DNA of 64,000 bases from Areca catechu. Lineage: Eukaryota > Streptophyta > Magnoliopsida > Arecales > Arecaceae. Shown here piece by piece: positions 33,995 through 44,990 of this stretch; the first letter of the stretch is position 1, and each line of letters starts with the position of its first letter. Position numbers and translations under genes: made by a program. A model generated the notes under the pieces. That model worked only from the letters and a program-made list of their open reading frames with translations. It was not told where the DNA came from and did no database searches. The stretch covers positions 130,926,112-130,990,111 of the forward strand of contig CM038047.1 in the NCBI GenBank assembly GCA_021397845.1. Direction: 5' to 3'.

Positions 33995-35836
33995 TGTTGC
34001 CGCTCTCGCCGCCGCGCCCGTGCCTCGGATCAGCCGATCCTTCCTGACCGCCTGGTGAGGGAGCCTCCCTTCCCGCGGAGAACCTGCAACAAAGGGGTTA
34101 GAGGACCCTGGCCGGGGATCCCGGCGAGGGAGCTCCGACGGTCAAGTCAGTATACGACGAGAAGGAACAGACTCTCCAGCCGGACCCTCTAAAGGGTTCC
34201 CGACTTAGAGAGTTAACTGGTGAAGGAAACGCTTTGGGGACCAGAATCTCGGCTGGGCCTCCATGCCGAGCTCACGCCTAGAGTTCCCCTCTCGGGACCT
34301 CTCGTTTCTCTTTCGGAGCGAGGCCTTTTGCCGGTGCTTCCTCCTTGTCCCCAGGCTGGTTGGCTTACCTTGTCGTCCCCAGATTTTCCCTTCTTTATCT
34401 CCTTCCGTCGCGCATTTGTCTTTTTCCATCTCGGAAACTCCCCTCCCCCGTCCTCTTCTCTTTTCCTTTTCGGTGAAGGGTGCCAGGCGGCTTTCCGACC
34501 TCGTCCGCCGGGCCCAGCAGGGAAAAGGCAAAGACAGAAGAGAAAGAGGGGAGGGCGGCGCTAGCAGGGCGGCCGGTCAGGCCTCGGGCCCAGTGAGAGC
34601 GCCCTCTTCCCCAAGCGTGGGCTCCATCTATCTATGGGGCCTGTGTCGTCAGGGTTGCGTCTCTCGGCTGCGGGACCTGTCGGGCCGATGCTAGTGATGT
34701 TCCGCGTGCCGCCGCCCTCCGTACAGAACGCCGTCTGGGATTCGTACGGCCCGAGGGATGGCCTCGGGGCCCGTCTCTCTCCCCAGGGCCCTCGCCGTAC
34801 GAGCGGTCTGACCTCGGCTGAGTTGGGCCCGTCTCCGGGGGCCAACTGGCGAGGGGCGAGGGATCAGCCGACCTCGGCTTAGGTGGACCCCTCCTGGGTG
34901 GACACCTGGCGAGGTGGCAGGAGGTCGCCTGGCTTCGGCCGAGGTGGGCCCGTCTCCGGGTGGCCACCTGGCGAAGGGCGAAGGACCAGCCGACCTCGGC
35001 TTAGGTGGACCCCTCCTGGGTGGACACCTGGCGAGGTGGCAGGAGGTCGCCTGGCTTCGGCCGAGGTGGGCCCGTCTCCGGGCGGCCACCTGGCGAAGGG
35101 CGAAGGACCAGCCGACCTCGGCTTAGGTGGACCCCTCCTGGGTGGACACCTGGCGAGGTGGCAGGAGGTCGCCTGGCTTCGGCCGAGGTGGGCCCGTCTC
35201 CGGGCGGCCACCTGGCGAAGGGCGAAGGACCAGCCGATCTCGGCTTAGGTGGACCCCTCCTGGGTGGACACCTGGCGAGGTGGCAGGAGGTCGCCTGGCT
35301 TCGGCCGAGGTGGGCCCGTCTCCGGGCGGCCACCTGGCGAAGGGCGAAGGACCAGCCGACCTCGGCTTAGGTGGACCCCTCCTGGGTGGACACCTGGCGA
35401 GGTGGCAGGAGGTCGCCTGGCTTCAGCCGAGGTGGGCCCGTCTCCGGGCGGCCACCTGGCGAAGGGCGAAGGACCAGCCGACCTCGGCTTAGGTGGACCC
35501 CTCCTGGGTGGACACCTGGCGAGGTGGCAGGAGGTCGCCTGGCTTCGGCCGAGGTGGGCCCGTCTCCGGGCGGCCACCTGGCGAAGGGCGAAGGACCAGC
35601 CGACCTCGGCTTAGGTGGACCCCTCTTGGGCCCGGGCGCCGATGAAGTGGTAGAGGAATTCCGAGCCGAGCTCGACCTCGGCGAGGGCGGTTTGCCTCAG
35701 GCAGTCGTCGGGCGGTGTAGTCTTGCCGATCCTGGCTTTGAGGATGTGGCGCTGACTTGGCCGGGGAAGCATACACGTGGCTCGCTCGTATTCGATGATA
35801 CCTGAGCCTGGCCACGTCACTGTCACGGCTGTAACA
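33995..35836 (-). repeat. Element G 5' LTR (right)
   Basis: TGTTGCC...TGTAACA, near-identical to the left LTR, with the full-length array. Confidence 0.93.
34876..35635 (-). repeat. 122-bp tandem array in U3 of right LTR of G
   Basis: Unit starts at 34876, 34998, 35120, 35242, 35364, 35486 and a partial unit at 35608, all spaced 122 bp. The copy number matches the left LTR. Confidence 0.93.
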
Positions 35837-35841
35837 ATATC
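35837..35841. repeat. TSD of element G, right copy (ATATC)
   Basis: Matches 22724-22728. Confidence 0.92.
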
Positions 35842-36300
35842 TATTTTAATTATGATTTGACCTTGCTTTCAAAGGTGTCTTGAAAGAAGGTTATTGTGGT
35901 TTGTTGGTGAGCCAAAGGGACAAAACCAACTAGGGTTAACTTGTGAGCTCAAAGACAAAACAAGTATTTAGGTTTGTTGGTAAGCCTAGGTGACAAAACC
36001 AACTTAGGTTTTGACTTGTAAGCCTTGTGAAAAATAAGTTAACTGTAATCTGGTGTGGATTATAGTGGAATTCTCAAGGGTGGCTTGGGGAGTGGATATA
36101 GGTGCTAGGTTTACACTGAACCACTATAAACTTTGTGTTTGTATGTGATTGCTCTTTTCCTCTCGTACTCTTTAATTATTGCTATCATCTTGCATCAAAT
36201 TTATTATTGCTCACAAGCACCACTGGACCTTCATTTTATTGTGTTAATTTTTTAAAAGACCCAATTCACCCTCCCTCTTGGGCTCCATTTCTGGGCAACA
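35842..36300 (+). repeat. Element A 3' LTR, right part
   Basis: Continues the LTR after the G insertion and matches 256-711. It ends GGGCAACA. The hairpin array recurs at 35903-36040; its fourth stem here is weakened by substitutions. Confidence 0.92.
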
Positions 36301-37611
36301 GATTTCATGCCCTCATGATTTCAACTTATGATTATTAGACTTTCACTTGATTTTGATTAATATAGTTTTTGAATTACTTCAAGTGAAATGTTACGATTTA
36401 TGTATTTTTATGTTTAACATCTATGCTTAATCTATAAATGATTTGGATCAAGTATAGAACTAGTAGTTAAAGGTTACATTTCAGAAGAAGGTATGCATAT
36501 TGATAAACCCTTACTCTAGTAGCTACACTTGCTATTAAATCACTTCTAGCATTTGTGTGGATACCAAATCATTTTAAATGAATTTGAAATCATGCTAAAA
36601 GTTTAAATGATCAATCATTTGTATTTTGAAAATCATGAATATCTTGAAAAATTCAAATATTTGATTTTAGACTTAAAATTTATTTTTATATCTCAAAATT
36701 GTCTGAAATTATATTGCATGTGCTTTTATGTTCTTATTCCTCAAATGAATGTATATTTTTAAGGAGGAATAACATTTAGGAGGAGCATCCAAATATTTTT
36801 ATCATATATGATGCTTTGAATGTTTTGCTTGATATCATGCTGTATTTATATTGCTTTGATACTCCTTCTCCTTGATTTTAAATCTAATCTTTTGAGGAGA
36901 GTTACATTTAAGTGATATCATATTCAATTGGTATCAAAATTTATTTTTAAAAGAATTCCTAGTAACCGCTTCGGATTGGGTTAGTCACCATAGACGTCTG
37001 GTCATAGGAGCTAAGTAGGGTTTAAAGACCCTCTCTTCCCATTCACTGGGGTCTCTTATGACATGTTGGGGTGTTATTGTGGCCTTATCCCATGAATAAG
37101 TAAAGTGAATGGATAATATATATATATTGAATTATTTTTTGTATATGCTTATCATTGTGTGGTATCATGCTCAAATTGTATCATATTTCAAGTGATATCA
37201 TATCCAATTGATTTCATGCATTAGTTTTGATGATCTACTTGCTATTCTTTCCACCTTCACTCCCATTTTGTATTGCCTTTCATCCTTTTTTATGATGTCA
37301 AAAGGGGAGAGAAAAATGTTAGGTATGAAAAGGGAAAGATAGGATAAACATGAAAAATCTTTTGAGAAATAAAAAAAAGTGCAAAAGGGGAAGAAGAATG
37401 CAAAACATTTTTATTTTAAGGGAAGAATCAGTAAGATAGAGAAAATTTAAAAATTTTGCATATTTTGAAAAATATTTTTGAAATCATATTTTGAGGGGGA
37501 GCTTAGTGCTTATTAATTTTTGAGCTTACATGTTTATTTTATTGTTAATCTTTTTAATGCTTACCCTATTCATATACTTAAAAGTTTTGTCATCATAAAA
37601 AATGGAGAGAT
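36301..37611 (+). mobile_element. Element E: Sirevirus-like remnant, 3' internal region
   Basis: AT-rich with no coding domain. PPT-like tracts near 37296 (CAAAAGGGGAGAG), 37491 (TGAGGGGGAG) and 37600 (AATGGAGAGAT, directly before TGTTGAC) parallel the repeated PPTs of A. It contains the structured segment at 37001-37062 and many GATATCAT-like repeats. Its left side is cut by element A, which probably inserted into it. Confidence 0.65.
37001..37062 (+). other. Three-way-junction-like RNA fold, diverged copy
   Basis: GTCATAGGAG (37001-37010) pairs with CTCTTATGAC (37053-37062) over 10 bp with one G-U. The inner hairpin AGGGT-TTAAAG-ACCCT is at 37017-37032, then CCC-ATTCACT-GGG. The single-stranded CTAAG and CCCATTC segments are shared with 12199-12255, while both main stems differ in sequence but still pair. 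Confidence 0.55.
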
Positions 37612-37856
37612 TGTTGACTCTGGTCTTGATTTTGATGATTGACAAAATATTTAAGTATATATGAGTACTAATTATATTTTAAGTATATTTTTTCAGATCT
37701 TAGTACTCAACCATGTTGAATGAAGAAATGCTTGTATTTCAGTTGAAGAAAGTCCTTAAATCAATGGAAAATCAAGTATATGGACTTTGGAATTGATATG
37801 GAAGAACTTGAAGAGGTTAAAGTTTGATTTTGGTCAAGTTTCAACAATGGCACAAG

Positions 37857-38053
37857 CAAGTGTCGATACCTAGAAATGAAGTGTCGACACCTGAGAATCA
37901 AGTGTCGACACTTAAAGAGTGAAGTATTGACTCAAGGCCTGAGAACAAGAAAAATATAGAAATATGAAAAATCAGAATTGACTGTGTATAGTACCAAGTG
38001 TCGACTCACTGTAGCAAGTGTCGACACTTTCACTGTTCAAGTGTCGACACTTG
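37857..38053 (+). repeat. Palindrome cluster (GTGTCGACAC) in element E LTR
   Basis: Four exact copies plus variants (GTGTCGATAC, GTGTCGACTC) upstream of the TATA-like box. Confidence 0.8.
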
Positions 38054-38435
38054 AACAGTAACGGCTAGTTTTCAAAAGCTGCAGAACTTCTCCAACTTGC
38101 TTCAAATGACCATATTTTCATCCATAATAGCTATAAATGGTCATTTAAGTGTTGGGAGGATATAAAAACATCAAAAATCAAATGGGAAAGCAATCCTTTG
38201 GTGAGTTTCTTGAATATTCTTAAAAGATTCAAGAGTTGAGTGATTCAAGCCTTCAAGCTTCCAAGTTTCAAAGAGAGCACTCAAAGTCTACATCTACAAG
38301 CATCAATCAAAGGCTTCATCAACTTGAAGACAATATTTTCATCAACATTCAAGGGCTTCAAAGAGATATTTGCTTTATTTTAGAAAGCTTTTATTGTATT
38401 CATTTATACTTGCTCTTACATTGTTTTACTTGAAA

Positions 38436-38689
38436 TTTTTTGTAAGCCTTAGAAAACCAAAGAAGTTTTTGGTAAGCCTTGAAAACCAAAATGATTGTTG
38501 GTGAGCTTTGAAACAAACTAGGATTTTACTTGTGAGCTCGAAGCCAAAACAAGTTAGTTAAGTTCTTGGTTAGCCCGTAAAACCAAGAATGGTTGTTGGT
38601 GAGCCTTGAAACCAACTAGGATTTGACTTGTGAGCTCGAAGCCAAAACAAGTTGTAAAGGTTGTTGGTGAGCCTAAGTTATAAAACCAA
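38436..38689 (+). other. Array of about eight RNA-hairpin motifs in element E LTR
   Basis: Stems with clear pairing are TTTTGGT/ACCAAAA (38467-38473 with 38485-38491), ACTTGT/ACAAGT (38528-38533 with 38549-38554), TTCTTGGT/ACCAAGAA (38563-38570 with 38582-38589), GTTGGT/ACCAAC (38595-38600 with 38611-38616) and ACTTGT/ACAAGT (38626-38631 with 38647-38652). Three more are decayed. All loops begin RAGC or TAGC and end in A-runs. Confidence 0.65.
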
Positions 38690-38948
38690 ACTTAGTGAAA
38701 TTCCCAAGGATGACTTGGAGAGTGGATGTAGGTACTTGGTTGGCACCGAACCACTATAAATCTTTGTGCTTGTGTGATTGTTCTCCTTGTGCTTTTATTT
38801 CTTTATTTCTGCTGCATTTATTTGAAATACACAAGCACTTGAATTGCATTAGCACATACTTACTTTAGTTCATAATTTTTAAAAATAATTCAAAAGTTTT
38901 ATAAAATCCAATTCATCTTTCCTCTTGGATTGCCTACCTGAGCCTACA

Positions 38949-41230
38949 TCTATTTTTTTATTAGCTCTTAAGTAAGGTTAATGCTTAAATAGTGTATAAG
39001 CCAGCTCTTATTGGCGCCACCTTTCGTTTGAAATCTCTTTAGAAAAGAGAGGTGGGCTAGGAGACTCAAATAATTCATATAGATATGCAAAAGGCAACCA
39101 CGGGACGCCATCCAAAACCTATAAAGCGAGATTCTTTTGTTCATGCCTCGTATTCATGTGAACTCGAATGATATGTCAACAGCTACACTCGAGACTCTCA
39201 AGAAGGAGACCCTCACTTGTCTCCACCATGGGGAGCACTTGTGCCAACCAGTGCAAGGATCTTTTAACACGTAGCCCACTCTCACCATAATTATCAAACG
39301 TCTCAAATCGGACTTCTCCACAGCAAAAGCTGTTTGAGAGAGAGAAAGAGGAACTGTAGCTCGCTTGCATGGTCACAAAGGGCAAAAAGGAGATGCAAAA
39401 GCTTTGGTCAATGCTATCTCTTTATTACTTTTCTCTGGACTAGTTGAGGAGGTTGAGCCATTAATAAATGAAAAGTTTAGATGAAAAAAAATCTTCTTAG
39501 AAACACATTATTCATGCCTTCCATGTAGGCAGCCATGTTTCCAACATTCTCATTGGATCACAAATTCCATGAATATCTAATCCCAGTGAATCATGACTAG
39601 GTGTTTCTAAGGTGTCATTAGGGATGTGGTGGAGTACATTCTTTTCTCTAACATAGTGCAAGGTCCACAGATTTCATGAGAGATAATGGGAAACAACAAA
39701 ATCCTAAATATGTGAGACCCTTTTTTTTTTTTTTTTGAAAATTATTAGGTAGACCAGTCCACCGTGGAACTAGAGTGAAATAAATCCACCTAACTATTTC
39801 ATCCTAAGGTGAAATGAATCCATGTAATAATTTCTTCTTCTTGATATAAATCCTAACTAAATATATCAATATTTTCTTTCGAGTATGATTAATTTGTAAA
39901 GGTTGCTAATAACCAAACCAGGATATATGATTCGAGTCTGTTTATTTGGTACAGGAGATTGGATTGGATCCATATAATTCCAAAAGGTTGGTACTGGTTG
40001 AGGAAAGAATCCTAAATCCTACAAAATTAGATTCAAATCTTGTCTTCCATAATTCAGACCCCAATGATCCAATAATCCAATGTGTCATATCAAATACTAT
40101 ATAAGCTTAAAATGTTAAAAAAAAAAAAATCTAGATCCCTCATTTTATAATTAAAGAAGAAAACAACCATAACCAATTAACCATGATCCCCTTGAAATCA
40201 GGATACGGGACAAACTCACAAATTTACCTTGGCGATTCCTACCAAGTAGATGTATAATAAGGCAATTATCATCTCTACCAAAATCCTCAACTTAATTTCG
40301 GATGACCTTTTTTTTTTTTTTTCCACTCTTGCATGCTCAACAATTTTACTCAGAGAGATGGGCATGCATAATGAGACTTGGAGAAAAAATAAATAAATAA
40401 ATAAACAAAACATTTTCCAAATGATGCATCTTTGTCAATGGGTTGATTGCTGTCATGTTCTTGAAGCTGGGTTTGGGGACTAAGAGAGCCATGGGCTTGC
40501 TCCAGAAAAAGAAACAGGAAACTGGCCATCTGTTAGCATCTTTCTACTACCCCATCCAACCTATGTGAAAGTCAGTTATCCAACACTTCCAATGCAATCT
40601 CCCAAGCCCCACATGAAATATGGAAAACAAACGAAAGAACAACAAAAAAGACATTCACCCCAGTAAGGGAAAATAAAACAGGCCCACCTCTTAAAAGAGC
40701 GCCAATCTAAACTATTAAAACCACTTTGCTAACTGCAACAATCCCTTGTCCTCATTTCATGTGGTTGTTGGTCACAATATCCCCATTTTGACACCCCCTC
40801 CCTCCCTCTCTCTCTCTCCCTCTCCCTGCCCTCTGATTAAATGTTCTAAAGTGGTGAATAAGCAAGCCTGTGAGCCACTAATATGCTGCCAAGTGTGAGC
40901 TTGTTATGGTGCCACCTGGCATTTGAGTTCCTTGCAAGTGATGCAACTGCGAGCAATGATAGCTCGCAGGGGTGGGAAGAGAGAGAAAGGAATCCAATCC
41001 ATGGAATGTGGGAAAAGGGTTTTACATGGTCTTATGAACAGTCAGAGAAGGTCAGTACAGTCCCCACAACCAAGGATGAAAGGAAACCACCACCTTAAAA
41101 TAGGAAAAATTTGGACTTGGAAACCACTGGACGGTTAAAAGACGTCAAATCAGAAGGTAAATTTGTGCATATGAGTATCTTGGATTTGTCATTTTAATTT
41201 TTACTCTTCACTAAGTCTATTCGACAACTG
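38949..41230. other. Host intergenic DNA upstream of TCP20
   Basis: AT-rich, with poly-T (39720-39737), an AAAT repeat (about 40387-40405) and a pyrimidine-rich stretch (about 40796-40830). No ORF with recognisable protein features. A TGGGCC-type site II element (reverse, 40681-40686), a known class I TCP binding motif, lies 1.1 kb before the gene. Confidence 0.6.
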
Positions 41231-41233
41231 TAG

Positions 41234-41240
41234 TATAAAT
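41234..41240 (+). promoter_or_regulatory. Candidate TATA box of TCP20-like gene
   Basis: TATAAAT about 570 bp before the ATG, the best TATA match in the upstream region. A start here gives a ~540-nt leader containing the CT repeat. Confidence 0.45.
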
Positions 41241-41584
41241 ATGTATTATTATAATAATCATGATGATGATGATGACCTTATGTTTTCTTTCTGGTAAGAT
41301 GTTTATGTTTGCTTTATCGCTCTCTCCTTCCCAGCCCTTCTCTACTCCAGTCATTCATTCTCAGAAAAAGATTCATGGATTTCTAGCCCTTTTAACCATT
41401 CCTTCAAAGCTCCAACATTCTCCTCTCTTCCATTTGTATCTGAGAACCCCAAACTCCCACCTTTTTCCTCCCCCTCGCTCATGGATCCCAATATCAGGTA
41501 AAGGCTGGAAAAAGACAGTAGACTGTCAAAACTCCCTGAAAACAGGCAGTAAATTTAAAAAGTTGGTATCTTGGTCTTCATTTA

Positions 41585-41587
<3 letters not shown>

Positions 41588-41626
<39 letters not shown>
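41588..41626 (+). repeat. (CT)n microsatellite in TCP20 leader
   Basis: About 19 TC/CT dinucleotides ~180 bp before the ATG. Such CT/GA stretches are common in plant 5' untranslated regions. Confidence 0.95.
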
Positions 41627-41629
<3 letters not shown>

Positions 41630-41803
41630 CTTTCACCTCCGATCCCCTCCCCTTGCCCAAACTCAAGGAAGAGAAGGGAAGACCTATGATAGCCTAGCCC
41701 TTTGTTTCAACTCCCATCTTCTACCTTCCGCCCATCACGCGAACACCCCAAAATCCCACCTTTCCTTGTTTTCTTGACTAAAAATCCCACCTTTCCCTCT
41801 GCC

Positions 41804-42760
41804 ATGGATCCCAAGGGCTCCTCCAAGCTACCCCAAGAGGTGCCCAAGTTCCACCAGGCCCTGGGTCTCCCCCAGTCTGACAAGATGGAGCCCACCGCCA
41901 CCACAGCGTCCACAGGCTCCGAGGCCAGAGACCTCGGTAGAGCTCCCGAGAGAGAGCTCCAGATAGCGACCGCCGCCGAGAAGGAGGAGCAAAGGCGGCA
42001 GCTTGCCCCCAAGCGCAGCTCCAACAAGGACCGCCACACCAAGGTCGACGGCCGCGGCCGCAGGATCCGCATGCCCGCCCTCTGCGCCGCCCGAATCTTC
42101 CAGCTTACCCGCGAGCTCGGCCACAAGTCCGACGGCGAGACCATCCAGTGGCTCCTCCAGCAGGCCGAGCCTGCCATCATCGCGGCCACCGGCACCGGCA
42201 CCATTCCCGCCTCCGCCCTTGCCGCCGCCGCAGCTGCCCCCATGTCCCACCCCGCGGCCGCCTCCCCCGCCGGCCTCCACCAGAAGCTCGACGACCTCGG
42301 CCAGGGCGCCACCGCCAGCCCCCGGCCTAATTGGGCCATGCTCGGGGCCAACCTCGCCCGCTCCCACCCGGGTCTCTGGCCGCCGTCTGTCAGCGGGTTC
42401 AATTCCGGCTACGCCCCCTCCACCTCGAATCTCGGTAGCGGCGGGGACGCATCGGTCGGGAGCTTCATGCAGAGGATGGGCCTGCACGGGCTGGAGCTGC
42501 CGGGAGGGAACCTCGGAGCGATGAGCTTTGCGTCGATGCTTGGCGGACACGGGCAGCAGCTGCCGGGGCTGGAGCTTGGGCTATCGCAGGACGGGCATAT
42601 TGGGGTTCTCAACCAGCAAGCCTTGAGTCAGTTCTATCAGCAGATGGGGCAGGGGAGGGGAGTGAGTGGGGCTGGAAGTGGTCAATTGCAGCAGAACCAC
42701 CACCACCACCAGCAGCAGGCTCGGTCGGCAGAGAATGATTCGCAAGGGTCAGGACAGTAG
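41804..42760 (+). CDS. TCP20: Class I TCP transcription factor, TCP20-like
   Basis: A 318-residue nuclear DNA-binding protein with no intron, as usual for TCP20. The TCP domain spans residues ~70-124: basic region (KRSSNKDRHTKV...RGRRIRMP), helix I with the class I cysteine at residue 94, loop GHKSDGE, helix II TIQWLLQQ. The basic region has the class I (PCF) length. After it comes an alanine-rich stretch, then motifs typical of TCP20: WAMLGANL, a LWPP segment, SFASMLGG, LPGLELGLSQDG, YQQMGQ, a His/Gln run and the DSQGSG terminus. Class I TCPs bind GTGGGNCC/TGGGCY sites and promote growth and cell-cycle genes; TCP20 also links nitrate signalling. The start at 41804 is chosen because it has a good context (GCCATGG) and MDPK matches the family; 34 upstream in-frame codons look like leader. 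GC-rich third positions suggest a monocot. Intact. Confidence 0.93.
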   Translation: MDPKGSSKLPQEVPKFHQALGLPQSDKMEPTATTASTGSEARDLGRAPERELQIATAAEKEEQRRQLAPKRSSNKDRHTKVDGRGRRIRMPALCAARIFQLTRELGHKSDGETIQWLLQQAEPAIIAATGTGTIPASALAAAAAAPMSHPAAASPAGLHQKLDDLGQGATASPRPNWAMLGANLARSHPGLWPPSVSGFNSGYAPSTSNLGSGGDASVGSFMQRMGLHGLELPGGNLGAMSFASMLGGHGQQLPGLELGLSQDGHIGVLNQQALSQFYQQMGQGRGVSGAGSGQLQQNHHHHQQQARSAENDSQGSGQ

Positions 42761-43259
42761 ATCGATACATCGGTTATTGAAGAGTTTCGGAGGAGAATTT
42801 GCAGATCAAGAGAGAAATTTACAATCTTTAGCCGAAGAGAGTAGCAAAATTTGATCTTTTTTCTTTTTTTGGTTGGTTGGTTGGTTTTCTTCTGTGTGTG
42901 AGTTCGACAGCAATTCAGAAAATGTGAGATGAGAGGATCCAGTCATTGATGGCATTGTGTATTGAGTTATTGGGCCTGCCTGCTTCTTTCTCCACACGAT
43001 CTCACCCGAGTCTCCAAATTCGGGTACTTCTCCTCCTATTAGAATATTTTAGTTGGTTCTCTTTTACTGCTCTTGGGTTGTAATATTTTAGTTTTGGGTT
43101 TGGAACTTGCAGGTGTATATTAACAGAGCTGGATAGATTGGATGGATCTGAATATCTTGTTTATCTCGAGGTGTGTAGATAAGAGTTCTAGCCATCTTCG
43201 GTAATTTTTGCTGTTAGGTATTGATGGAGTTGTGATTGGCTTGTTTTGTGACAAATAAA
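42761..43259 (+). other. TCP20-like 3' untranslated region
   Basis: AATAAA at 43254-43259 is the first strong poly(A) signal after the stop codon. No ORF is supported. Confidence 0.5.
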
Positions 43260-44444
43260 TATTGGCATTTCATATATTCATTTGTGAGATTCTCTGCTTG
43301 ATATGAAAAGAGTTCTTCTTTTCTTTGAAGATACCCTGCTTTTTGAGCAACACTACCAAAGCCAGCTCTCTTTGCCTATGAATGACTTTTGCTCTGTTAT
43401 GTTTGTTGCTATCTTGGTGTATGTAGAATTGATCTTTTGTTTTCTGAGTATGCTTTGTAGGCACTTGATCATAATGTTGAGAAAAATCTCTTTGCAAATT
43501 CATCTCTGGCATGACTATGATCTATGTAGTGAAAACCTTAGGCACTTTCTTTTGTTAAGGTATAGCGGTTATGCTATTTTTACCATCTTCATCATGGACA
43601 CCTGCAGAAACTTGAAGGTGCTGGTAATTTACCAAATCCTGAAACCTGAAATGCTTTTGGTTGTATAATATGATTCTTTTCATAGCCCATTTTTATGATT
43701 CTGTTTGTAGTTCTCTTCCATGTTATTCAATTTTCCCTATATAAATACATATCAATTTGTTTGTGAATTAGAAATGCTGGAAATTTCATGATATAACCAA
43801 CAGTCATATAATAAACAATCAAGTCCTTTCAACATGAACTGAATACCCCTTAGTTGGATTTTTTGCTCTAGTAGTTCATTTTCTGTATTGATTAATCTCT
43901 TGCTTAGGTACAAAGTGTTTCAGTTGATATTGATTTGTTTTGGTCATGCTTCGGCTAGAACTCACTAAAACCATATGGGGATTATTTCTTTATTTCTTTA
44001 AGTATATTTGTTTAATTAGTGTCAATTCTGGGTAATATTGTTTCTTTATGTATTTTTCGAGTTATAAGAAGGGGTCTGACTCTCATGTTAGTATTACTTA
44101 TCTATATTAATTATTTTTTATGGTAATTTTTTAAATAACCCAAGTGCTATCAATTATATTCATAAATATTTTTTAAACAAGAAAATAGTTATATTCTCCC
44201 GATTCTCAAAAACATATAAATAGATAGAGAGAAAAAAGGCTGAAATAAATTTTATTTACCAATTAATAAAAATATCAGATAATAAATTGGAACAGAGAAG
44301 AAAATCATGATTTCCACATATAATTAGTTTCCTTGTGAATTCTAAGTATGGGATTGATATGTTTTAGTTCTATTCAGGATTTCAGCAGTCAATTGCCCAC
44401 AATTGCTACTATTGCCCTATTATTATAAGCCTACCCTTCAAAAA
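43260..44444. other. Intergenic, nothing recognised
   Basis: AT-rich DNA. The plus-strand 121-codon ORF at 43303-43668 is hydrophobic and low complexity and resembles no family known to me. Confidence 0.5.
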
Positions 44445-44990
44445 TCATTCTCTTAAGATTGAGTATAAATTTGTTGTAATTTTTGAGAATATTGGAGGTA
44501 ATGAGTTACTTCCAAGGGACTCTAAGTGAAAATTAATGTTTTTCTTGTTCAAGAGCTTTTTAGGGTTGGGTGACCTTATCAGGAGAAAGAAGAGAAATGA
44601 ATCTAGACAGAGTTGATCTAGCCCTCCTCCGCACTCCCCCCACACCTCTTGTAGACCATTTGAGCTCAAATTGTAATTAGGTGTGCTATATATAATTGTA
44701 GCCCTATTTTCAAACTTTATAAATTGTGATATCGTGCACCTCGACCCTGAGGATTGTGCGGTTGAGGATGCATCAATGAAGTAATGGGCATCTGAATACC
44801 AAATCTCATAGACAGCAAAAGGCTTGATATCACTGTCGATTCTCTTTTCTTTGTCATCTTGAGTATATTTCTTGCACTGGTGGAGAGTAGAGGTTTCCAC
44901 AAAGTGTTCGTGCAGCCATGGTCTACCTAGTAAAGCCTGATAGGATGTTTTGTTAATGCTTGGTATTGATATGATCATTAATGTCATATT
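44445..44990 (-). pseudogene. Fragment of a Ty3/gypsy protease region
   Basis: The first ~80 codons (from 44987) contain LLGRPWLHEH, STLHQCKKY and a KPFAVYE...DAHYF segment, which is the end of a gypsy retropepsin and the linker toward RT. After about residue 85 the similarity stops and the frame reads random sequence. No LTRs are visible nearby, so this is an old isolated fragment. Confidence 0.7.

Larger units (their letters stand above)
22729..35836 (-). mobile_element. Element G: Tat-lineage Ty3/gypsy element with antisense ORF, full length
   Basis: 13,108 bp, reverse-oriented, flanked by ATATC duplications and inserted in the 3' LTR of A. The LTRs of 1,834 and 1,842 bp are nearly identical. 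On the minus strand run PBS, gag, protease, RT with dual RNase H and integrase; on the plus strand a spliced ORF lies between pol and the 3' LTR. This arrangement, the gag type and the second RNase H are those of the Tat lineage. It is strikingly GC-rich next to the AT-rich DNA around it. One frameshift and two nonsense codons break gag-pol. Confidence 0.93.
1..36300 (+). mobile_element. Element A: Ty1/copia Sirevirus, nested and interrupted
   Basis: The order LTR, PBS, gag, protease-integrase-RT-RNase H, a third ORF, repeated polypurine tracts and LTR is that of the Sirevirus (SIRE/Maximus) genus of Ty1/copia. Its pieces in the window are 1-4702, 8766-10485, 19357-22728 and 35842-36300. The gaps are filled by insert D and its companions, Tekay element B and Tat element G. 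The left end of the 5' LTR is outside the window, so its own target-site duplication cannot be checked. gag and pol carry several stops and frameshifts, so this copy is not autonomous. Confidence 0.9.
37612..38948 (+). repeat. Element E 3' LTR (Sirevirus-like)
   Basis: Starts TGTTGAC after a PPT-like tract, ends CCTACA, 1,337 bp. It has the same internal plan as the LTR of A: palindrome cluster (37857-38053), TATA-like GGATATAAAAA near 38158-38168, then a tandem hairpin array (38436-38689). Sequence identity to A is modest, so it is another family of the same genus. Confidence 0.75.

Noticed and set aside
39176..39385. 69-codon minus-strand ORF upstream of TCP20
   Set aside because: Short, unrecognised, no conserved features.
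41707..42550. Long minus-strand ORFs (231 and 240 codons) opposite TCP20
   Set aside because: They are shadows of the GC-rich TCP20 coding sequence.
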